The notes: generated by a model from the sequence alone, not told the origin. A DNA stretch of 64,000 nt from an uncultured Chitinophaga sp. (GCA_902168205.1 CABHOK010000003.1:620001-684000); one strand, 5' to 3'. Shown: positions 36,498-45,013, numbered from the stretch's first letter. A program made the numbers and translations.

Positions 36498-37460
36498 CTA
36501 CTCCGCCAGAACCGGTCTGTTTACAATAGACTTCGCGGTTGCTTCCAGAATTTCGAAGGCACTTTCGGCCATTCTGTTTTCCGTATCAAGTGTCGGATTT
36601 ACTTCTACAATTTCCCACGCGCAAACTTTCGGATCTTTGCCGAGTTCGGAGTTCAGAATTTTAGCTTCTTCAACCGTAAGTCCGTTGGGTACGGGAGTTC
36701 CGGTTCCGGTAGATACACGACTGTCGATACTATCAACATCAAATGAGACATAGATCATGTCGCAATGATCGAGCATCTCCAATGTTTTTTTTGCAATCAC
36801 GGCAGGTCCGAGTTTCTTCACATCTTCTGTCTCAATAAAATTGATGTTGTATTTGTTAAGAAGATAATTCTCAGGCTTCTCCAGGTCACGAACCGCTATA
36901 TATACAATGTCCTCCGGATATATCTTGGGTCCTGGCATACCTACACTTTTAAGTTGCTCCCAATACTCCAGTGTCTCACCGCGCGGGTCGTTCACTTTGC
37001 ATTCCAGGTTATCAATACCACACGCCATGGCGAGTGCCATACCGTGCATATTTCCCGAAGGAGTTGTAAACGGAGTGTGGATGTCGGCATGCGCGTCAAT
37101 CCAGATAACACCAAGGCGTGCTTTCGGATGTGCTTTCTTTATACCGGATATAGTTCCGTAAGAAGTGCTGTGATCGCCTGCCATGATGAGCGGGAAGAAC
37201 TCATCGAAGATGGTTTCATATACTTCCAGGCAAACACGCTCTTCCATGATCATCACACCATCAATGAACTTCGCGTAAGAATGCTTGGCACCATCGAATA
37301 GCAGCTCGTTTACATTCTCAACTTCAACGGATTCGTATTGTTTGAAAAAATCGGAATTCAGGTCTAAGCTGGCGATCTTCATCGCTTCTACCCCTAAGCT
37401 GGCACCGCGGGTTCCGGCACCGATTTCGGACTTCACTTCTATGATCTTTAGCTCTTTCAC
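36498..37460 (-). CDS. Arginase-family ureohydrolase, arginase-like
   Basis: 320-residue binuclear manganese enzyme. Metal-binding blocks are present: IMAGDHSTSYG, VIWIDAHADIHTP and SFDVDSIDS. The SGNMHGMALA word after the second block is closer to arginase (GN.HGM) than to agmatinase, so arginine to ornithine plus urea is the best guess. AGDH replaces the usual GGDH. Neighbouring arginine decarboxylase and DHS-like genes mean an amidinohydrolase acting on agmatine or a related amine cannot be excluded. It is divergent from speA, so the two may share a control region. Confidence 0.85.
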   Translation of the reverse strand: MKELKIIEVKSEIGAGTRGASLGVEAMKIASLDLNSDFFKQYESVEVENVNELLFDGAKHSYAKFIDGVMIMEERVCLEVYETIFDEFFPLIMAGDHSTSYGTISGIKKAHPKARLGVIWIDAHADIHTPFTTPSGNMHGMALAMACGIDNLECKVNDPRGETLEYWEQLKSVGMPGPKIYPEDIVYIAVRDLEKPENYLLNKYNINFIETEDVKKLGPAVIAKKTLEMLDHCDMIYVSFDVDSIDSRVSTGTGTPVPNGLTVEEAKILNSELGKDPKVCAWEIVEVNPTLDTENRMAESAFEILEATAKSIVNRPVLAE

Positions 37461-37825
37461 GACAAATAGTATTAAAGTTTTATGAATTAATGGTTAACCA
37501 GAAAAAATATAACAAAATCCCCTTCAGGATGCCTTTAGAAATCGGGCAAACCGGGCGCCTTGGCAAGCGCGATCGCGAAAAACGAACAGGGAAAATGATT
37601 AACCATGCGTTCTGTATGAGTTATTGCAAAGATGGCAAAATTATCCCAATATTGCACCCTTTGTTAGAGGACGATAATCGTTAACCGTTACTTGTAAATG
37701 GTGTGTGCCGGGTTTGGTGTGGTAAATTAAAATTGTTCACATGGCATTAACTCATTTATGTTAACGATCACGCGTTTAACAGGCATTTCAAAAAAACGAC
37801 TAACTATTAACCGATAACGGTATAA
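37461..37825. other. Divergent control region between arginase-family gene and speA
   Basis: 365 nt without a credible gene (a 64-codon frame at 37490-37684 has no family features). It holds a minus-strand TAATTTTG (complement of 37636-37643) as a possible distal -7 element and several GTTAAC/ATAACG words (37673-37690, 37801-37820) that belong to the recurring intergenic word family. No riboswitch was recognised. Confidence 0.4.
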
Positions 37826-39217
37826 ATGAAGAGCTACCGCGAGCTGATTGAACAAACCTTTGAGTTTCCTCAGAAAGAATTTAAGGTCCGCGACCATGAA
37901 CTGTTGTTTAATGATGTACCCCTGATGGATATCATCAAACAGTACGGCACGCCTCTCAAACTAACATATCTTCCGCGCATCAGCGAAAATATCCGATCGG
38001 TACAGGCCATCTTCAACAACGCACTGACTAAATTCAAATACAACGGTAAGTATACGTATTGTTACTGTACCAAGTCATCGCACTTTTCCTTCGTGCTGGA
38101 AGAAGCATTGAAGAATGAAGATGTACACGTTGAGACATCGTCTGCATTTGATATTCCGATTGTGCGTTCCCTTTATGAAAAAGGAAAAGTAACAAAAGAT
38201 ACATATATACTTTGTAATGGCTTTAAAATGCCGTTGTATACAAAATATATATCGGAACTTCTCAACGATGGTTTCCATAACTGTGTGCCGATCCTGGATG
38301 AGATGGGCGAGTTCGAGGAGTACGAGAAGAATGTGAAGAATCCATACCGCGTAGGTATTCGTGTAGCGGCCGATGAAGAACCTAAATTTGAGTTCTATAC
38401 TTCGCGTCTAGGCATCCGCTATAGCGACATCATTCCTTTCTATCGTGAGAACATTGAGAAGAGTAGCAAGGCATCGCTCAAGATGTTACACTTCTTCATC
38501 AATACCGGTATAAAAGACACGGCTTATTATTGGAGTGAACTGAGCCGCTTTGTTTTTAAATATTGCGACCTCAAAAAGATTTGCCCGACACTGGATTCTA
38601 TTGATATCGGTGGAGGCTTTCCGATTAAAACATCGCTCACGTTCCAGTACGATTATAAATATATGATTGAGCAGATCGTGGAGAACATCAAATGGATCTG
38701 CGATAAGAACAATGTTCCGGTTCCGAATATATTTACCGAGTTCGGTAGCTATACTGTAGGAGAGAGCGGAGCCGTGCTCTATAATGTAATCGACCAGAAA
38801 CTGCAGAACGATAAAGAGCTGTGGTATATGATCGATGGATCATTCATTACACACTTACCGGATGCATGGGGCTTGAACCAGAAGTATGTACTGCTGGCGA
38901 TCAACAAGTGGGACGATCCATACCATAAAGTGAATATGGGCGGACTGACTTGCGATAGTATGGATTACTATAACTCCGAAGCACACACCGGTGAAGTGTT
39001 CCTGCCGATGATTAACGATGATGAGCCGCTATATATAGGCTTCTTCCATACCGGGGCTTACCAGGAATCGCTTGGAGGTTACGGAGGTATACAACATTGC
39101 CTTGTGCCTGCACCACAACACGTACTCATCGACCGCAATGAAGATGGGGAAATAACAACTAAACTTTTCGCAGGCCAGCAAACCAGCGAGAGTATGTTGA
39201 AGTTGTTGGGGTACTGA
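37826..39217 (+). CDS. speA: Arginine decarboxylase, alanine-racemase-fold type
   Basis: 463-residue PLP-dependent decarboxylase. The PLP lysine is probably in YCYCTKSSHF (about residue 83), and SIDIGGGFPI forms the glycine loop for PLP phosphate. GIRVAADEE and FTEFGSYTVGESG are family blocks, and the catalytic Cys region is probably GGLTCDSMDYY. The shortened length compared with E. coli SpeA (about 630) fits the Bacteroidota subtype usually annotated as arginine decarboxylase. It would make agmatine, the first step toward polyamines. Ends in a strong terminator; upstream is the divergent arginase-family gene. Confidence 0.86.
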   Translation: MKSYRELIEQTFEFPQKEFKVRDHELLFNDVPLMDIIKQYGTPLKLTYLPRISENIRSVQAIFNNALTKFKYNGKYTYCYCTKSSHFSFVLEEALKNEDVHVETSSAFDIPIVRSLYEKGKVTKDTYILCNGFKMPLYTKYISELLNDGFHNCVPILDEMGEFEEYEKNVKNPYRVGIRVAADEEPKFEFYTSRLGIRYSDIIPFYRENIEKSSKASLKMLHFFINTGIKDTAYYWSELSRFVFKYCDLKKICPTLDSIDIGGGFPIKTSLTFQYDYKYMIEQIVENIKWICDKNNVPVPNIFTEFGSYTVGESGAVLYNVIDQKLQNDKELWYMIDGSFITHLPDAWGLNQKYVLLAINKWDDPYHKVNMGGLTCDSMDYYNSEAHTGEVFLPMINDDEPLYIGFFHTGAYQESLGGYGGIQHCLVPAPQHVLIDRNEDGEITTKLFAGQQTSESMLKLLGY

Positions 39218-39243
39218 TTTTAAAAAGAAGAATTTATTTAGAG

Positions 39244-39282
39244 TGACTTCAGAATCCAACGAATCTGAAGTCATTTATTTTT
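39244..39282 (+). terminator. Terminator of speA
   Basis: TGACTTCAGA (39244-39253) pairs perfectly with TCTGAAGTCA (39264-39273), then a T-rich tract. Confidence 0.9.
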
Positions 39283-39306
39283 ATGCCTAACCTGTATTAT
39301 TCTCAT

Positions 39307-40185
39307 ATGAGAACACCTGTAATTTTGTTGGCAGTTTTGTGCTTTGCTATAAACGGTCATGCCCAGTCACTTGAAAATAAACCCCAATATTTCAACAAGC
39401 ACTGGAGTCCTGTCTCGGATCCCAAAAAAGCTGTATTTTATAGAACGGTAGAGTACAAAGATTCTACAAGATTTGTTGTTCGTGATTACTTCATTTCGGG
39501 AAAAATTCAAAGAATTGCTGAATGCTCGCAAGTTGCTCCCAGGTTAATTTATGAAGGTAAAAATATTGTATACTATGAGAATGGAGCAATAAAAGAAGAG
39601 ACTAACTATCGCAACGATGAAAAGATAGGGATTTATAAATCGTACTATATGGACGGTGGTTTAGAGTTTGAGTTGTACAATACACCGGGTAGAAAAACTA
39701 AATACATAACCTATATAAATTCAGCAGGAACAACACTGTTATCAAACGGAAATGGAATGATACCTGCACGATCTGTTAGAGGCGAAAAAAGTTTTACTTT
39801 GATAGAAGACTCTGTAGCGACAGGATTAGGTAATGTTGACGAACTTGAGCAGGATACTCAGTTTTATCGTGTTGATAAAGAGGCGCAATTCAAAGGTGGC
39901 CTGGAAGCACTCGCACGATATCTGCAACTAACCGTAAAGTACCCAAGTGAAGCCAGAAGACGTGGTATACAAGGTACTGTTTTTGTGACTTTCATGGTTG
40001 ACGAGCGCGGAGCTGTCAGGGACTGGGAAGTAGTAAAAGGTCTCAGTGCTGATTGTGATGCGGCCGCCCTAAATGCAGTGGCATCGATGGACGAATGGAT
40101 TCCAGCCGAGTATAAGGGAGTGCCAGTAAAATCTCGTTTTGTTCTTCCAATAAATTTTAAACTGCCTTCCAAAGATAAACCATAA
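39307..40185 (+). CDS. Secreted protein with MORN-like repeats and TonB C-terminal domain
   Basis: 292 residues from ATG 39307, giving a signal peptide MRTPVILLAVLCFAINGHAQ; ATG 39283 lies in the preceding terminator and is less likely. The middle has YwqK/MORN-type repeats (VYYENGAIKEETNYRN, KSYYMDGGLEFELY), and residues 200-290 form a TonB C-terminal domain (YPSEARRRGIQGTVFVTF through VKSRFVLPINFKL). There is no membrane anchor, so this is not a classic TonB energy transducer; such periplasmic versions are common in Bacteroidota and of unclear role. AT-richer than neighbours. A terminator follows. Confidence 0.82.
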   Translation: MRTPVILLAVLCFAINGHAQSLENKPQYFNKHWSPVSDPKKAVFYRTVEYKDSTRFVVRDYFISGKIQRIAECSQVAPRLIYEGKNIVYYENGAIKEETNYRNDEKIGIYKSYYMDGGLEFELYNTPGRKTKYITYINSAGTTLLSNGNGMIPARSVRGEKSFTLIEDSVATGLGNVDELEQDTQFYRVDKEAQFKGGLEALARYLQLTVKYPSEARRRGIQGTVFVTFMVDERGAVRDWEVVKGLSADCDAAALNAVASMDEWIPAEYKGVPVKSRFVLPINFKLPSKDKP

Positions 40186-40225
40186 GCGCAGTATGCACGA
40201 AAACTTAGATTAAATGAAATATACC

Positions 40226-40257
40226 GAAGGCATTGTGAAAACGATGCCTTTCTTTTT
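40226..40257 (+). terminator. Terminator after TonB-domain gene
   Basis: AAGGCAT (40227-40233) pairs with ATGCCTT (40244-40250), followed by a T-rich run to 40257. Confidence 0.8.
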
Positions 40258-40375
40258 CATTGTATATATCGAGATTGTAGATAAAATTGGGTTGCCACGC
40301 TATCGTGCAGAAACGCGATTAGTTTATGGTAAAACTGAAGTATATATAGCGAACCTGGCGACCGGAATTTACATT

Positions 40376-40413
40376 GCTAACAGTGTTCCTTCGCAGGAAG
40401 GAGCACTGTTAGT
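40376..40413. repeat. Strong hairpin downstream of the DUF4412 gene
   Basis: TAACAGTG (40378-40385) pairs with CACTGTTA (40404-40411), and the inside contains CCTTC facing GAAGG. It lies just past the 3' end of the minus-strand DUF4412 gene but lacks a T-run on either strand. Function unknown; possibly transcript 3'-end protection. Confidence 0.5.
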
Positions 40414-40420
40414 ATTGCAG

Positions 40421-41260
40421 TTATCGCACACTGCCGTATGGCATATCTACTTTTTTGAAATCGGAAGGTATTGTGAATTCTGATGCTGCTAAGGATTGCT
40501 TCTTGATCTCCTTGGCTTCCATTACCATATTACCTTGCTCCATGTGCATTTCAATCTTTAGAGGTGCTCCATCGATTTTGTCATAGTATATTTTTTGCGA
40601 ACGGTTCATTTTGTTGCTGGCCATGTTTTTAAGGTCCAGTCCGGGTATATCTTTGGTAGCCCAAAGTATTTGCTGCATCTTGTGCTTCTCATCGGAATAC
40701 TCAATTATATATTTGGTACAGCTATAGCCGAGTATCTTTGTTGTCTCAGAGGTCTTTGTAACTTTTACATTTTTCTCTTGCTCGGTTTGTTCGGTATTGT
40801 GTGGCATAACAAAGTAAGTTTTATTCTGCCGGTCGAGTTGGTACGATTCATTTTTACCTTTCAGCGAAAGTACTTCGTAGTTAGACATGATACCACCTTC
40901 CATAGAGAACAGCGTGTTGCCATCTTTTACTTTTGCCGTTGAGCCCGTTGGCATCATGGATGACAGGTTGCCACTCTTCATCATTTTCATAGCAGCGTCC
41001 ATTTGCGCTTTCATTTGCGGGTTAGACTCCATCATGGCTTTAAACTGCGGGTCGTTCATCTTTTCTTCCATCTCTTTGATCTTAGCCTGGTTAGCAGGAT
41101 CGTTCATGCGCTTCTGCGCTTCTTCCATTTCAGCCTTCATTTTCGGATCGGTGATATCCATTGTGATAGCCCACTTGATGATGCCTTCAAATGACTGAGC
41201 ACGACTTTGCATGACGAGGATGATCAAGCTGAGGGTGAGGAGTACTTTTTTCATGTTCAT
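40421..41260 (-). CDS. Secreted DUF4412/GLPGLI-like protein with Met-rich insert
   Basis: 279 residues with a signal peptide (MKKVLLTLSLIILVMQSRAQ). The first strand SFEGIIKWAI and the later blocks ILGYSCTKYIIEYSD and QILWATKDIPG are typical of the DUF4412/GLPGLI group of Bacteroidota periplasmic proteins. Between them, about residues 38-95, is a charged Met-rich helical stretch with repeated MNDP and NPQMKAQM words, reminiscent of Sti1/DP-type helical modules. Function unknown. ATG 41260 is followed by a second in-frame ATG at 41254. Divergent from the EF-G2 gene. Confidence 0.8.
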   Translation of the reverse strand: MNMKKVLLTLSLIILVMQSRAQSFEGIIKWAITMDITDPKMKAEMEEAQKRMNDPANQAKIKEMEEKMNDPQFKAMMESNPQMKAQMDAAMKMMKSGNLSSMMPTGSTAKVKDGNTLFSMEGGIMSNYEVLSLKGKNESYQLDRQNKTYFVMPHNTEQTEQEKNVKVTKTSETTKILGYSCTKYIIEYSDEKHKMQQILWATKDIPGLDLKNMASNKMNRSQKIYYDKIDGAPLKIEMHMEQGNMVMEAKEIKKQSLAASEFTIPSDFKKVDMPYGSVR

Positions 41261-41270
41261 GATTTTGTTT

Positions 41271-41362
41271 CGTTAAACGTTGGTACGTGTTATACCGTTA
41301 TTCGTTACAAGATAATCATTATAGATGATGACACGATAACGATTAACGGATAACGATTAACG
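41271..41362. repeat. Word-repeat region, GTTAACG/GATAACG family
   Basis: GATAACGATTAACG is tandemly duplicated exactly (41335-41348 and 41349-41362). The left part (41271-41309) contains the complementary words CGTTAAACG and GTTATTCGTTAC, so a long imperfect hairpin is possible. It lies in the divergent gap between DUF4412 and EF-G2, so it is not simply a terminator. Confidence 0.6.
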
Positions 41363-41452
41363 CGTCCGCACTTTCATCATTCCACTTTTTGCTGTAACTT
41401 CCATCACTCTTCCCCGTCCGCTGTATTTCTTACTCCTAAAAAACACCTGCCT

Positions 41453-41545
41453 ATGAAAAACTTCATGGGGTCCGCATTCAGGGAACGTTATCAAAACGTA
41501 CAGGTATACTTACGAATTCTTCCACCTAAAATTCTACAGCCATGA
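41453..41545 (+). CDS. Candidate 30-residue upstream ORF coupled to EF-G2
   Basis: ATG at 41453 opens a 30-codon frame whose TGA (41543-41545) overlaps the EF-G2 ATG at 41542 in an ATGA arrangement. The peptide starts MKNFMGSAF and ends ILPPKILQP, with a Pro-Pro-Lys that could slow ribosomes. A frame of this length can occur by chance, so coding is tentative. If translated, it would couple EF-G2 synthesis to ribosome progress on the leader. Confidence 0.3.
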   Translation: MKNFMGSAFRERYQNVQVYLRILPPKILQP

Positions 41546-43671
41546 TGAAAGTCTATGATGAAAAGCACCTGAAGAACATTGTTCTGCTGGGGGCGCCCAA
41601 GGCCGGCAAAACCATGCTGGCCGAAGACATGATCTACGAAGCCGGCATTGTACACCGGAGAGGCTCTATTGAAGGTAAGAACACTATATCCGATTATCAT
41701 GAGATAGAACAGGAGCGAGGGAACTCGGTGTTCGCCACCACACTCCATAGCGAATGGCACGATTACAAGATCAACATCATTGATACTCCGGGCTTTGATG
41801 ATTTTATAGGTGAGATAATTTCTTCTGTGCGTGTAGCCGATACCTGTGTGATGGTGGTTAACGCACAACATGGTGTAGAAGTAGGTACGGAACTCATCTG
41901 GAATTATATAGATCGTTTTCAAAAGCCAACCATTTTTGCTGTTAATCAGGTTGATCATCCCAAAGCCGATTTCGATGCTGCACTTGTCAGTCTGCGCGAG
42001 CGTTTTGGTAGTGCCGTTACGCAAATGCAATACCCCGTAACACAAGGTGAGAGTTTTCATGGCATCATTGATCTGCTGCGTATGGTCATGTATAAATTTC
42101 CGCCCGAAGGCGGCAGGCCGCAGAAACTTCCTATACCTGCGGAAGAAAAAGAACGTGCTACCGTACTGCACAATGTACTGGTAGAAAAGGCAGCCGAGAA
42201 CGATGAGAAGCTGATGGAAAAATATTTTGAAAAGGGTACACTCGATGAAGACGAGATGCGTGAAGGACTAAAGCTGGGTATGATTCATCACGATGTATTC
42301 CCGGTGTTTGTCATGTCGGCCAAACGCAATATGGGCAGTGGCAGAATGATGGGCTTTATCGATAATGTAGCACCCTGCCCGTGCGAAGCTACACCCGAAC
42401 GTACTACCGATGGTAAAGATCTTACGTTTGATCCGGCACAACCCACTGCATTGTTTATATTCAAGTCACATATAGAGCCTAACCTGGGCAAGCTGTCTTT
42501 CTTCAAAGTTATATCAGGAGAAGTAACAACAAACTCAGAACTTATCAATAGTCAGACCGGTGCAACAGAGCGTATACATCAGCTCTTTATTATGGATGGA
42601 AAGAGTAGAACACCGGTTGATAAGTTAGTAGCCGGAGATATAGGGGCTACTCTAAAATTGAAAGATACCTTTACCAATCAAACACTTCACGCGAAAGGAT
42701 TTGATGTTACTATAGAGCCTATTGAATTTCCGGAGCCTCGTATTCGCACGGCTGTAATCGCGTTGAGTAAAAACGATGATGAGAAGATCGGTGAAGTATT
42801 GCAGAAGATACACCAGGAAGATCCAACCATTGAAGTAGCATATTCAAAAGAATTAAGACAGCTAATTGTATCCGGACAAGGTGAATTACACCTGGCGGTA
42901 TGCAAATGGTTTTTAGAGAATGTATATAAGCTTCACGTTAATTTTGAAAGTCCACGTATATCATATCGCGAAACTATTCGCAAGAGTGCAACGGCCAGTT
43001 ATCGTCATAAAAAACAGTCGGGAGGGGCAGGACAGTTTGGTGAAGTGCATCTCAAAATAGAGCCCTATATCGAAGGCATGCCCGACCCTACGGAATATAG
43101 CGTGCGTGGTAAAGAAGTGCTCGACCTGGAATGGGGCGGTAAACTTGTATTCTATAATTGTATCGTGGGTGGTGTGATTGATGCACGCTTTATACCTTCC
43201 ATACTCAAAGGCGTTATGGAGAAAATGGAAGAAGGTCCGATTACCGGATCGTATGTTCGCAATGTGCGTGTGATGGTATACGATGGTAAAATGCACCCGG
43301 TTGATTCCAATGATATATCGTTTAAGATAGCGGGCATGATGGCGTTTAAAGATGCGTTTATGAGAGCAGAGCCTCAGTTACTCGAACCGGTATATGACGT
43401 TGAGATTATGTTACCGGAAGAAGTTATGGGCGAAGTTATGGGCGACTTGCAAACCCGCAGGGCGCTCATCATGGGTATGGACAGTAAAGGGAATAACCAG
43501 GTAATAAAAGCACGCGTGCCCCTGGCGGAGCTTGATAAATACTCCACTACATTACGCTCGCTTACGCAGGGTCGTGCAAGCTTTAAACAACGCTTCGCTG
43601 ACTTTGTGCCAGTATCTTTCGAGTTACAACAGAAGCTGGCCAAGTCGTTGCAGGTATTGGAGGAAGTATAA
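41542..43671 (+). CDS. Elongation factor G paralogue (EF-G2 type)
   Basis: 709 residues with all EF-G domains: a G domain with P-loop GAPKAGKT (17-24), domain II, domain III (SGQGELHLAVCKWFLE), domain IV and a domain V ending near SLTQGRASF. Key G-domain residues differ from canonical EF-G: DTPGFDDF (81-88) has Phe85 in place of the catalytic His of DTPGH, NQVD (135-138) replaces NKxD, and switch I reads ERGNSV instead of ERGITI. In Bacteroides an EF-G2 paralogue is reported to promote translocation without GTP hydrolysis, and this copy looks similar. Single gene with a possible upstream ORF. Confidence 0.93.
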   Translation: MMKVYDEKHLKNIVLLGAPKAGKTMLAEDMIYEAGIVHRRGSIEGKNTISDYHEIEQERGNSVFATTLHSEWHDYKINIIDTPGFDDFIGEIISSVRVADTCVMVVNAQHGVEVGTELIWNYIDRFQKPTIFAVNQVDHPKADFDAALVSLRERFGSAVTQMQYPVTQGESFHGIIDLLRMVMYKFPPEGGRPQKLPIPAEEKERATVLHNVLVEKAAENDEKLMEKYFEKGTLDEDEMREGLKLGMIHHDVFPVFVMSAKRNMGSGRMMGFIDNVAPCPCEATPERTTDGKDLTFDPAQPTALFIFKSHIEPNLGKLSFFKVISGEVTTNSELINSQTGATERIHQLFIMDGKSRTPVDKLVAGDIGATLKLKDTFTNQTLHAKGFDVTIEPIEFPEPRIRTAVIALSKNDDEKIGEVLQKIHQEDPTIEVAYSKELRQLIVSGQGELHLAVCKWFLENVYKLHVNFESPRISYRETIRKSATASYRHKKQSGGAGQFGEVHLKIEPYIEGMPDPTEYSVRGKEVLDLEWGGKLVFYNCIVGGVIDARFIPSILKGVMEKMEEGPITGSYVRNVRVMVYDGKMHPVDSNDISFKIAGMMAFKDAFMRAEPQLLEPVYDVEIMLPEEVMGEVMGDLQTRRALIMGMDSKGNNQVIKARVPLAELDKYSTTLRSLTQGRASFKQRFADFVPVSFELQQKLAKSLQVLEEV

Positions 43672-43792
43672 ATATATAGTTTGGAGGATTTATCCTGCAG
43701 GTTGTGCATTCCGTAAGTCGCAATCTGCGGGATAATATTTTTTGTCGCATCTTGCAGTAGTAACAAGAGAAGCGATATAAAACGATCATCGT

Positions 43793-44290
43793 ATGCAATA
43801 TGACTGGAGTACATTTACCAAGCGCATAAGCATCAAAGCCGATGCAAAGGCTATTTATAACAGTTGGGCAACACAGCAGGGCCTGGAAGAATGGTTTCTG
43901 CGATTGGCAGCATTTGTAAAACCCGATGGTACACCGCGTGATGCACAGAGCAACGTGCAGGCTGGTGATACCTATACATGGCTATGGTTTGGTTATGGCG
44001 ATGAGACCGTAGAGTATGGAAAGGTATTGCAGGCTAACGGTATAGATTCGTTTCAATTTACATTCTCGGGCGGATGCATCGTAAATGTACATGTGAAAGA
44101 AGAACAGTACGAAACGGTATGTGTACTTACGCAGAGTAATATACCGCTTACCGAAGAAGGAAAAGTGAATTACCACCTCGGCTGTATGCAGGGCTGGACT
44201 TTCTACCTCGCTAATCTTAAATCTTTCCTGGAGGGCGGTATCGATCTTCGTAATAAAAATGATCAGTTGCACGATGTGATCAACGCCTGA
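43793..44290 (+). CDS. SRPBCC/AHSA1-family protein
   Basis: 165 residues of the activator of Hsp90 ATPase-like START superfamily: an opening strand FTKRISIKADAKAIYNSWATQQGLEEWFL, given here as key words ISIKADAKAIYNSW and GLEEWF, then WFGYGDETVEYGKV and a final long helix GWTFYLANLKSFLEGG. Cytoplasmic, no signal. In bacteria these proteins bind small hydrophobic ligands or have unknown roles. It lies 121 nt after EF-G2 on the same strand, with a near -7 word (TAATATTTTTTG near 43733), so probably a separate transcript. A shared terminator follows. Confidence 0.85.
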   Translation: MQYDWSTFTKRISIKADAKAIYNSWATQQGLEEWFLRLAAFVKPDGTPRDAQSNVQAGDTYTWLWFGYGDETVEYGKVLQANGIDSFQFTFSGGCIVNVHVKEEQYETVCVLTQSNIPLTEEGKVNYHLGCMQGWTFYLANLKSFLEGGIDLRNKNDQLHDVINA

Positions 44291-44294
44291 TGTA

Positions 44295-44330
44295 AAATAA
44301 AAAAGCCGCTCCATTGCGGAACGGCTCTTT
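44295..44330 (-). terminator. Bidirectional terminator
   Basis: AGCCG (44304-44308) pairs with CGGCT (44322-44326), extended inside by TCC/GGA. On the minus strand six T's follow, ending the CHRD-like lipoprotein gene; on the plus strand CTTTAT follows and may end the AHSA1 gene. Confidence 0.78.
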
Positions 44331-44360
44331 ATATAGCGAACTATATATCAGAAATTCACT

Positions 44361-44873
44361 CTATTCACTTTTGCATACTCCAAACGCAACGCGTCCGGAA
44401 GAAGAGGCTTTGGTTACAGCACTTCCAATGTTTCCGCCTGCCAGAATAATATCTTTACTTTCACCGGTGGCGGCCAGGTGTACTTTCATACAGGCATCCA
44501 GGGCTACCAGTTGCTGGTAGGTAATGGCAGACTCATCAGCTATTTTAGTAAGCGTTGTTTCGCTTGTACCAACACTCCCCACGACAGGATTGAGTAAAGC
44601 GTATACATCTGCTCCCGGAGCAGAGATATCGCCCAGGTGTATATGTACCGGGTGCTCCGCACTGCCCTCTGTTCCTGAAAGTGCAACAATTACCACGGTG
44701 CTGCCATCCGTCTTTTCTTTCAGTGTTACGGTTCCGTCTACATCATATTCCGAACCGGCAGTAAGTGCATAAACCGTTTCATTGCCGGTAAAATCCTTGT
44801 CGCCCGTTGTTTCGTTGTCCTGGCAGGCAACCAGACTCCCCACCAGCATAATTCCACCAATCACCTTTTTCAT
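44361..44873 (-). CDS. Lipoprotein with CHRD-like domain
   Basis: 170 residues from ATG 44873, chosen because it starts a lipoprotein signal (MKKVIGGIMLVGSLVAC, then QDNE). The mature part resembles a CHRD or Cu/Zn-SOD-like beta sandwich: VDGTVTLKEKTDGSTVV, AEHPVHIHLGDI and an end with ILAGGNIGSAV. CHRD domains are found in extracellular proteins of unknown role. Metal binding is not evident beyond the HxH motif. Probably outer-membrane attached. Confidence 0.8.
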   Translation of the reverse strand: MKKVIGGIMLVGSLVACQDNETTGDKDFTGNETVYALTAGSEYDVDGTVTLKEKTDGSTVVIVALSGTEGSAEHPVHIHLGDISAPGADVYALLNPVVGSVGTSETTLTKIADESAITYQQLVALDACMKVHLAATGESKDIILAGGNIGSAVTKASSSGRVAFGVCKSE

Positions 44874-45013
44874 ATATATCGGATTTACGATAAAGTTAAA
44901 AAAAATAGTATTCGCCAAACATTTCCGACCCCTTTCCCGTGTAGATTTGTCCGGACGAGAAATTGGCACGGATGTGGCAATAGCTCAAACGCTCAACTGC
45001 TTAAGGTTATTTT

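Noticed and set aside
37490-37684. 64-codon frame between the arginase-family gene and speA
   Set aside because: Overlaps a region with GTTAAC words and a promoter-like site, has no family features, and its composition is not like the neighbours.
40214-40483. 89-codon plus-strand frame beside DUF4412
   Set aside because: Runs through a terminator and a hairpin and overlaps the DUF4412 3' end on the other strand.
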